A stretch of DNA of 64,000 bases, from the NCBI RefSeq assembly GCF_005239225.2, contig NC_133296.1:2728001-2792000 (forward strand), given 5' to 3'. Positions 55,789-64,000 of this stretch are shown here, piece by piece. Each line of letters opens with the position of its first letter. Position 1 is the stretch's first letter. Source of the DNA: Populus alba. Its lineage: Eukaryota > Streptophyta > Magnoliopsida > Malpighiales > Salicaceae. A program made the translations under genes and the position numbers. The notes under the pieces were generated by a model, which searched no databases, was not told where the DNA came from, and saw only the letters and a program-made list of their open reading frames with translations.

Positions 55789-58041
55789 TGTTGTAACCCA
55801 TTTTCGGGTCCCCACATAAAAAATAATAAAATACAAAAAAAAATTCAAAAAATATATTATCAAAAAATATAACAGTGAAAAAATGTCAGAGCGTCCTAAA
55901 AATGCTCAAAAATTGATTGAGGATGTTCAAAAATAAAAAAATTAAAATTTAACAATATATCATTGACTGATGAGAGCCCCGATGATAAAGAAAATTCAAT
56001 TTAAGGAAGAAAAATGCAAAATTTAGAAGTTTATGGACTCAATTAAATTTTATTGAAGGTTTAATTGAATTTATAGAGGTTTTAATTGCAAAAAAATTTG
56101 ATTTTGGAGTTAATTTGGGCTTTAATTAGAAGAAATTAATTTTCTGGGGTCAAATTATAATTTTTGGAAGTTAAGTTGGTCAAATCAGGGCTTAATTGCA
56201 TAAATATTGAAGTTTAATGGCCAATTAGGGACTTAATTGAAGAAATCCGAGACCAAGGACTAAAATGCAAAACGCGCGCAAATTGAGGGACTTCTTTGAT
56301 ATCTAACGTGTCTTGGCGCCTTTTTCTTTTAAATGAAACGGCGCGTTTTAACCAAAACGACGCCGTTTCATTCACTGTTTATTATAAAAAAAAAAAAAAC
56401 ACAAAACGGTGCCGTTTTGAAACGGCACCATCGTCTTCTTCCCTGCGCACGCAGAGAACAGGGGAGAAGAATTTTTTCTTCTCCACTTTTCGCCGAACTT
56501 CTTTCCCGGATTTGGCGCAATAAGACGCCTACCATTCGACGCCCACTTGCCTCCTTTTTATCCATTGAACGGATAGTGGAGGGGCGGCCACCCACCATTC
56601 GGCCCCCCCTGTTTTTGCCTATAAAAACAGGGGAGGAAGAGAAGAAAAAAGGAGATAGGGAGGACGAGAGAGAGAGAGAACACAACAAAAGGGAGAGGGA
56701 AGAGAGAAGAGAAACAAAACAGAAACAGAAGAAAAGGAGAAAAAAACAGAAGAGAGAGAGAGAAGGAAAATCGTCGGCCACCGTGCCTCCGCCACCATCG
56801 CCACCGTGCCAACGCCGCCAGCAGCACCTCCTCGACGCCACCGCAGGTACGCCATCCTGTTGCCCCGCCTCTGCCTCCCTTTGCTTATGGTCGCCAGCGC
56901 CTTCATACAGAACGTGAATTAATTCACGTTCTGCAAATAACGAAGGGCTGGTTACTGTGCTTATGCACAGTAACCAGCCCGTTTGGGCCTAGTCTGGGCC
57001 GTTGGCCCAGCTCATGTAAATGGCCTGGTCGGCCCAGCCCATGCATTTGGGCCTGGTCCGGCCCATTTCAGTTTCATTTTTTTTTTTTTACAAAATTGTA
57101 TAATTTTTCCAGCACATTTTTTTTTTATTAATATCGGATGGTATTTTACATCGTAAAAATATAAATCCGGTATAAATCCAGCACTATTTACGGCACTGTT
57201 CACACATGTATTTGGGTCTGACTCGGCCCATTCAAAAAGAAAAAAAATAAAAAAATATTTGCTTCAGCATTTTATAATTTTTTCGTGCAGTTTTTATGTC
57301 ATTTTGATTAATATCGGGTAGTATTTTACATCGTAAAAATATAAATCCAGTATTAAAATGCCCAGTTTTCGTCACAACTTTCAAAATTACAAAAAGATTA
57401 AAAAAAAAAAGAGAAAAAAAATGTTTTTGTGCATACGGCCAAGTGTCTCAAATCAAAAAATCATATCGTATTTTTCATATGTCAAAAAACAATATTTTAG
57501 CATGCATTTTGGCTTTAATAACCAGTTTATTAAAGTCAAGAGAACATTGGCCAAAATCTCAAAAACAACAAAATATTTTATTTTGTTTGATTTTAGTATC
57601 AGGGATTATGAATTTATACGTAAATCGTATTCCTGATATTAATAAGATATTTTCTTTTGACGACTTCGAATAGTTAGTTTTTTACCCGATAAAGATAAGG
57701 ATCTCCTTACAGAGGAGGACTTTTCTTAAACCGTAAACGAACCAACAATTCAAAAACCACAACACGATTTTAGATTTTATCAGACATTAAAACAATGCAG
57801 CCTACCTTAGGTAGGGCGTAGTTGGGGTGATAATACCTTCCCTTTACACAACCAGTCTCCGTACCCGATCTCTAAAAACCAGTTAAGGTTCCTAGTAACC
57901 AGAATACTAGGTGGCGACTCCCAATCCATATTTTCACTTATAGAGACAAGAATTCCTTGTCTCTCCCTATTTGCTTGGAATAAATATTCCGATTTTTCCT
58001 TGAGGGTGGACGATCGCCGCGCCGCCACACCACGTGCGACA
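55789..58041 (+). mobile_element. Solo LTR (plus orientation) inserted in ORF1 of copy C
   Basis: Starts TGTTGTAACCC and ends CCACGTGCGACA, flanked by TACGT at 55784-55788 and 58042-58046. Copy B shows the empty site with a single TACGT. In plus orientation it has U3 palindromes at 56330-56430, TATAAAA at ~56620-56626, a GA-rich leader, and a splice-donor-like CGCAG^GTACGC near 56845. It also carries perfect palindromes at ~56910-56990 and the U5 block ending with TGGCGACTCC at 57912-57921. It belongs to the same LTR superfamily but to another subfamily. Confidence 0.95.
56620..56626 (+). promoter_or_regulatory. TATA box of the plus-strand solo LTR
   Basis: TATAAAA preceded by GCC and followed by a purine-rich leader. 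It would promote transcription toward copy C ORF1 antisense and beyond. Confidence 0.5.
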
Positions 58042-60224
58042 TACGTGCTCAACCTGTTTTGACATATGGCTTATCTTATCGTGGAATACAGTGTTATCTC
58101 TGATTATTGCTTCGTTGCTGGCTCCTAAAGCTTCGTTGCTTCTTTCCAATACTCGCACCATATCCTCTGATTGTGCCAACTTATCTCTTGTCCTCTGTAG
58201 CTCTTCCTTTTCGATATCCAGCTCTGCTATTTTGGAATTGATTCGAACTGCAAAGCTGTCCATGTAGTCTTGGCATTCTTGACGCTCTTGCTTAGCCTTA
58301 CTCATCTCTTCTTCCATCTCGAAGTAGTGTCTTCTCAACTCCCTTAACTCTTCTTCTCGTACCTCGATCTCTGATTGTAAAGCCTTCATCCTTCCTTTTG
58401 AAGACTCAACTCTCTTCTGGTAATCTCTCATGTCCGACTCAGCGGCCCTTCTCGCATTTCTTTCTTCCTCTAGTTGCACCATGTATTGAGCTCTAACCTT
58501 CCTTTCTTCTTCTATGTCGAGGTTGGCTAGACGATTCTTCTCCTTTTTAACTTCTATTTTCTTCAAAAGAAGTTTCCTTCCCTTCTTCAAAGAATCCATC
58601 GTCTCCTTATCAACATTCACGCCTTTTGTTGCCTTCTTAACCTTAGCCAATTCCTTTTCTGCTATCCCATTCTTCTTGACCAACTCATCATAATCAGCTA
58701 TTCGATTCCTTAACTCAGCCTGGACCCCCGTTGTTATGTCTTCAGCTACCTCAGCCCTTTTCTGCCATTCCTTTAGAGACATTAGCTGCTTCTCTTGTTT
58801 TTCTAACCGCTGATTCAAGAAACCCTCATCGTATTTTCCTCCTCTAGCTGGTTCTCTAACAGTTGTTGTCGCCCCTTACTTTTGCTGAGTTCTATTATAC
58901 ACTGATCTAACTGCTTTCTTAGATCTTCCTCATCATCCTTTCTTTTCCTTTTCTGTGTTTCTATCGCTGCCTCAGACTGTTCTTGTGTAGAGAGACCCTT
59001 CACTTCAGAAAAATCTTCATTCCTCCAAACTGTATAATTATGGCTGAATGAGGTTTCAAAACTGCTTCCTTCTTCTCTTTTCACCTTCAAGGGTCTTTCC
59101 CAATCCTGTCGGATAAGCTCCATTTCTTTGATGAACGGTTGGTGCTTGAATAACCCAATGAAATCAGCTAAACCCAAGGTTCTTGGCGTATATTGCATTC
59201 CGCCTAACTGCCTTGTTACGAGGGCGGGCGCATAGCTGATGTAACCGGTTATACCAATTAAAGGAACCCATATCTTACTTCCGCAGCTCATTGTGCAAAT
59301 AACGTTGTTCATCCACGGCGCTTTCCATTTGAAGTTGCTACTTGGCAATGTTGCATACTTATCCCTCCATGCCTTCTCATCCCAATTCTTTCAAGTCTCA
59401 TCTATGGTAATCTTTAACGGTCGCAAGTCAAACCACCAAAAGTTGTTGAAGATGTCTCTTGGTGCTTCGATATGACTAATTATCCATAGGTACAACATAG
59501 GGACGCAACATCTCATAGCTCCTTTTCCATGTGTTCGGCAGTGACTAAGAGATAACATGGTTTCCCCCAAGATGGCTGAGGAAGGGTTGATTCGGTCGCG
59601 CTCATATTCGATGAAGACACTTGCTGCTTCTAAACTGATGACCCCAGTTTCAGAAGGGAACAACACTAGCCCAAAAATGGCGAAGGCCACCAACCTATAT
59701 CGCTCGTCTCCCAACTTGCCTTCTTCGGCATTTTTCTTCATTCGGGCTTCAATGACCTTCCATTTAAAACCCCCTTCAGCGACTCTACACTGGCTGATCT
59801 TTCCTAAGCTTAATAAATTGACTACTTCCGAAGCTGTGTCTTTAAATCTGCGTCGGTGGTAGATTCTGTGGCTGTCATTTGGAAAGTCCAGAATTCTCTC
59901 ATATTCTTCCAAGGTGGGTGTCATATCGATGTTTCCAAAGGTAAAACACCGATAACTTGGATCCCAAAAATTCAGAAGGGCTTTGATCGCCGCTGCTTGT
60001 ACAGGTAACCTCATTATTTGTGCAATTCTCCCATATCGCCTTTCAAACAAAGTCTCGTCAACATATTCCATGATAGGCAGCAACTTTCCTAAGTCGTTTA
60101 CCATGTGATTTACCTTGGTAATGTATGGTAAACCACTAGTATCGATTCTTGGGCATTTTCCTTCGGCAATATGAGCCAACTCAGACTCTTGTCCATATTC
60201 TTGGAAAGAGAGGTACTTAGTCAT

Positions 60225-60716
60225 GATTTCAGCTCAAAACCTGGGTTGATGAATTTAACATTATTAATCGTGATGCAAAATGAAAGTAAGATTTCACAAC
60301 CTAAGGACAAGCTCTAATTATCAAGTGAGAGTGGGTAGTCTTTCTATCTGGTCTCAAAGGGTCTCATATCTGCCCAGTGACGTTCTTCGTAAAGAAGTAT
60401 GGGGGCGTTGCAAAGAACAGTTAAGACACGTATGCCCACCATTACCAAGCAGGCACTCAGATATGAGTTGGGTGTTTCACGCCTTTAAACCCTGACTAAT
60501 AGTCTTAGGGTAAATCGCTAATTCCCCACTTAACTTAAAGCTTGTGTGTGCTTTTCAAAATTAAAGCAAGTGATGCATGAGACAATTGTATACAATGCAT
60601 GAATAATATGAGTAAAATAAAATAAAATAAATACACAAATAAAAGGAAAGGCATATTAACAATAAACACACAAAAACACAAACAAATCAGACAAAAACAA
60701 AGCTTAGTCTACAAGG
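60225..60716 (-). other. Untranslated leader of copy C
   Basis: Non-coding. The minus-strand acceptor CAACCCAG^GTTTTG at 60241 lies 16 nt before the ORF1 ATG. Paired with the LTR donor GCTAG^GTATTC at ~62161 it would give a 1921-nt leader intron. Confidence 0.55.
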
Positions 60717-60734
60717 TCCCCAGTGGAGTCGCCA
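60717..60734 (-). other. Primer-binding site of copy C
   Basis: TGGCGACTCCACTGGGGA on the minus strand, three bases inside the 5' LTR. Confidence 0.8.
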
Positions 60735-60737
60735 TTC

Positions 60738-63545
60738 TGTCGCACGTGTGCGGCGTCGCGGCAAAAATTATATAGTTTTTTCCATTTTTCTTATCTACAA
60801 TGTAAATCTATCTATATCTATGGGGATACAAGAAAAAAGTGTCTTTTATCGGTAGGAAATGGAATAGGAGTCGCCACCTAGTATTTTGGTCACTAGGAAC
60901 CCTAACTGGCCTCAGAGATTGGGTACGGGGACTGGTTGCGTAAAGGGAAGGTATTAGCACCCCAAATACGCCCTACCTAAGGTAAGCTGCATTGTTTTAT
61001 TGTCTGATAAAAACTAAGGTGTTATTGTACCTCTAGTCGTTGGTCTGTCTATGGTTCAAGAAAAAATCCTCCTCGGTAAGAAGGTCTTTTATCTTATCGG
61101 GTAAAACTCTAACCGTTCTAGCGTCTATACAAAAAAAAAAATATATATTTAGGAATACGTTTTATGTATAAATTCGTAATCCCAAATACTAAAAAAAGGA
61201 AAACAAAAGGATTTTTTAGAATTTTTGAAATATTGGCCTAGTTCTCATGGCTTAAATAAACTGGTTATTAAAGCCAAAATGCATGCTAATACATATATTG
61301 TTTTGAAAATTTTCTTTGTTATGTAAAAATATGATGTTATACTATTTATATCTATATATATTGAAGAGACTAGGCCGTATTTTAAAACAAAACCATTTTT
61401 TGAAAATATTATTATTATTATTATTATTATTTTATGCTTTGACGAAAATCGGGCATTTAAATACTGAGCTTGTATCCTTACGGTATAAAAATACAACCCA
61501 ATATTAATCCACTTTAATAAAAATATGCAGAAAAATCAACAACATTTTTAGGGATTTTTTTTTTAAAATTTTTTTGAAAGCAAAAACATTTTTCATTCTG
61601 AAAATCTTTGATATTCTTACGAAAACCGGTTATTTTTAACATTAGTTTTGTATCTTTACAATATAAAAATACCAACCAACATTAACCCATTTTGACAAAA
61701 ATATTCAAGGAAATCAACAATATTTTTTAAGATTTTTCGAAATATTTGTTTTTAAGTAAAAATATATATACACAATATACGCACATATATATATTATAAT
61801 ATACTATAATTCAATAATATATAATAAAAATTCAGGCTGGGCCAGCCCAAATGAATGGGCCGAACCCAACCCAGCTGGAATTGGGCCAAACAGCAGCCCA
61901 AAACAGGATTGGGCCGATCTCGGCCCGCTAGGAGGCTGGGCCGATCTCGGCCTGCTAGGAGGCTGGGCCGATCTCGGCCCAACAAAAAAATTCTCTTTAG
62001 ACTGGGCCGAGAAACTGGGCCGGAAACCCGGCCCAATGCAAAAAAACCAACGGGGAAGGGAAAATAATTCCCTTCCCCTACCTCCTGCATGCAGAACGAT
62101 TTCGCATGCAGGAGGACAACGAATATAAAGGCAAATGAGAATGCAGGGGGAAGAAGAATACCTAGCACGGCGGAGGTGATGCTGCTAGTCGAACGTTCGG
62201 GTTGATGGTGCTGCAGCGGAGGTCGGTGGCTCAAAACGACGGTTCCCAACAGTCCGGTAACCTCTCGGGTCGTGCTTGGTCTGCCTTTCCTCTAAGTTTT
62301 CCCACGGTTTCGGTACTCTTCCCCTCCTCCTGGTTCTGTTTCTTTGAGTTTTAAGTATTTCCCTTTGGTTCAACGATTTCTCTCTCCTTCAGTTTCTCTC
62401 TCTCTCTCGGTCTCGGGTTTTTTTCGTTCCTTTCTCCTCCCGTGCTTCAAGTCTCTCCCCTTCTTTTATAGGCGGGCAAAGGGAGCGGGGCTGCATGGGC
62501 TGAGCAGGGCAGCGTGGGGAGCATGACAGCAGGTGGAGCAGGGCATCGTGGGAGGACATCACCGGTCGGCTGGTCGGCGAGCGTGGTTGATCAAGGCGTG
62601 GCCCTCCTGGCTTCGCGTCGTCCGAGGTGTATGGGCTCCGGGTGTTGTCAGTGCACGCTTGCTGCACGAAGATTTCTTCCCATGCTTGATTAAACAAGCT
62701 TTTTGTCCATGCTTGCTGCACGTTCGGGGAGGAAGAAGAAAGGGGAACAGTGCCGTTCAAAACGGCACCGTTCGGTCCTTCTTTTTCTTTTCTTTTTAAT
62801 ATATATGTGAAACGGCGTCGTTTTGGGTAAAACGCGCCGTTTCATTTAAAAAAGGCGCCAGAATGCGCCCAAATTTCAACTCAGCCCTCAATTATCTTCT
62901 GTCTCTTTCAATTGCGTCCCTGCCAATTTCGGTCCTCGCCCCCCATATTTGGCCGTGTTTTTCGCCTTGGTCCTTGGCCTCTGATTTATGCAATTAAGCC
63001 CTCCATTGATCAATAAACTTCCAATTTCTTCAATTACGCCCCTGGATCAAATCAAGACAGCCCCCTCTATTTACCCGCGTTTTCCAAATTTGTCCCTGGT
63101 TTTGGATTTTCACAATTGAGCCCCTAATTGGCCATTAAACTTCAATATTTATGCAATTAAGCCCTTGATTTGACCTAATAAATTCCAAAAAAATATATTT
63201 TGGCCCCAAAACTTAAATTTCTTCCAATTAAAGCCCAAATTGACTTAAAAATCAATTTTTCTTGCACTCCAATCCTCTATAAATTCAAATAAAATCCAAT
63301 TAAGTCCATAAACATCCAAATTTGGGCTTTTCTCCTCAAAAATTCAAATTTTCCTTCTCAACAGGGCTTTCATCTTTCAAGAATATACTGTCAAAAAACC
63401 AAACTTTGTATTTTTTAACCTCCTTGACCAATCTTCCGACCATTTTCTGAGCGCTTCTGCCTCCTGTTATTTTTCTAACCTTCTTTGGTTATTTATTTAT
63501 TATTATTTTTTATTTTTTGTGGGGACCCAAAAATGGGTTACAACA
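60738..63545 (-). repeat. Copy C 5' LTR
   Basis: Ends TGTCGCACGTGTG and GGGTTACAACA, 2808 bp. Same subfamily as 34468-37221 but with many differences. U5 block at 60867-61000, leader palindrome with two mismatched positions at ~62080-62115, minus-strand TATAAAAG at 62463-62470, U3 palindromes at ~62750-62850. The flank to the right is ATACC. Confidence 0.92.
62463..62470 (-). promoter_or_regulatory. TATA box of copy C 5' LTR
   Basis: Minus-strand TATAAAAG, the expected promoter for copy C RNA. Confidence 0.6.
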
Positions 63546-64000
63546 ATACCAATGATCTTTCAATTTGGATATGTTAACAAAATCATGAATATGAATAAAT
63601 TATATTTAAGATAGGATTGTAGCTAGTTTAATAAAACAATAAAAATAGAATTTTAATGTTGCAATGTTATATTTATAATATATTAATAATTCAACGCATA
63701 ATAATATAATTAAAAACTACAAAAGTAATACATATTTATTTTAATCATTTTATTATCTACATCACTCTCTTTTTTATATTTTTTTTAAATATTTTTGACA
63801 TCAGCACATCAAAATAAATTGAAAACAATAAAAATACATTAAGTTGAAGTAGAGAAAAAAATAAAATAAAAAAGTAGTTTTTTTAAATACACTTTTTAAA
63901 ACAAAAAAATAAATAAGTCTTAAATATCAATAAATCTCAACTCAATGAATCAATTTGGTAAGTTGTTAGTTAATAATTTTTAAAACCAAAACTCAACCCA
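63546..64000. other. AT-rich flank with a MITE-like repeat at 63735-63905
   Basis: No gene. Minus-strand reading of 63735-63905 contains ATTTTGATGTGCTGATGTCA and a following oligo-A stretch, matching in pattern the repeat at 33340-33545. Confidence 0.5.

Larger units (their letters stand above)
55649..60224 (-). pseudogene. ORF1 of copy C, split by a solo LTR
   Basis: Starts MTKYLSFQEYGQESELAHIA at 60224 and ends FIRDLANRGNAFQK at 55649. A 277-codon piece (60224-59391), a 177-codon piece (59348-58815) and a 283-codon coiled-coil piece (58818-58042) are joined by single-base frameshifts at ~59390 and ~58820. The coiled coil is then cut by the 2253-bp solo LTR at 55789-58041 and resumes as VARYAERLQQQATEVG. 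The N-terminal globular domain and C-terminal coiled coil match the Ogre ORF1 plan. Function unknown. Confidence 0.82.
34468..63545 (-). mobile_element. Composite of Ogre-type copies B and C
   Basis: Plus-strand order: LTR (34468-37221), copy B internal region (37222-49099), an LTR of another subfamily (49100-51168), truncated copy C internal region (51169-60737), LTR (60738-63545). The outer LTRs belong to one subfamily (TGTCGCACGTG...GGGTTACAACA) but differ visibly. The flanking 5-mers do not match (ACTTA left, ATACC right). This is not one simple insertion but a recombined cluster. Confidence 0.8.

Overview
This is plant nuclear DNA, most likely from a eudicot tree of the poplar/willow family (Salicaceae). 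The family call rests on remembered resemblance of two AT-rich dispersed repeats (33340-33545 and 63735-63905) to an abundant poplar repeat, so it is only moderately secure. It is a repeat-dominated region: about 46 of 64 kb is Ty3/gypsy LTR retrotransposon of the Tat/Ogre type. Low-copy sequence survives as islands at roughly 7.5-11.7 kb, 28.9-34.5 kb and after 63.5 kb. A run of exactly 500 N lies at 2932-3431.

Layout. (1) 1-2931: the 3' end of one Ty1/copia element (RNase H tail, polypurine tract, LTR 313-630); a broken TIR-NBS-LRR resistance-gene fragment on the minus strand (640-1568); and the 5' LTR, primer site and leader of a second copia element (1641-2931), cut by the N gap. (2) 4349-6838: a solo gypsy LTR with a GGCAC target duplication, sitting inside a decayed copia integrase fragment. 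(3) 8170-9423: a degraded RING-H2 (ATL42-like) ubiquitin-ligase gene. (4) 11711-28939: element A, a complete 17.2-kb Ogre-type element on the minus strand with GTCGT duplications and very similar LTRs. It carries ORF1, gag-protease, and an open pol frame with RT, degenerate RNase H, a second archaeal-type RNase H and integrase. (5) 30799-32240: a WD40-repeat gene of the JINGUBANG type, the best host-gene candidate, but with two single-base frameshifts in homopolymers. (6) 34468-63545: a 29-kb composite of two further Ogre-type copies. Copy B is full length inside but has mismatched LTRs. Copy C is truncated in RT and carries a solo LTR inserted in ORF1 with a TACGT duplication.

In each Ogre copy the coding order on the minus strand is ORF1, gag-protease, then pol. 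Reverse transcription would be primed from a site complementary to the 3' end of tRNA-Arg. A short intron (208-217 nt) between protease and RT joins the two frames in phase in all three copies. Splice signals also suggest a roughly 1.2-1.9-kb leader intron that would remove U5 and the primer site from ORF1 mRNA.

The most interesting unexplained structure is in the 3' untranslated region of copies A and B. Each holds tandem arrays of short stem-loops, one every ~36 nt, with a constant 9-nt loop and at least five different stems related by compensatory changes. They are organised into 108-bp (A) or 111-bp (B) higher-order units. Several imperfect stems still pair as G-U in the sense RNA but not in the antisense, pointing to an RNA-level function or an RNA-templated origin. 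Other shared structures are a second copy of the primer-site core in U5, paired palindromes in U3, and long perfect palindromes in the leader.
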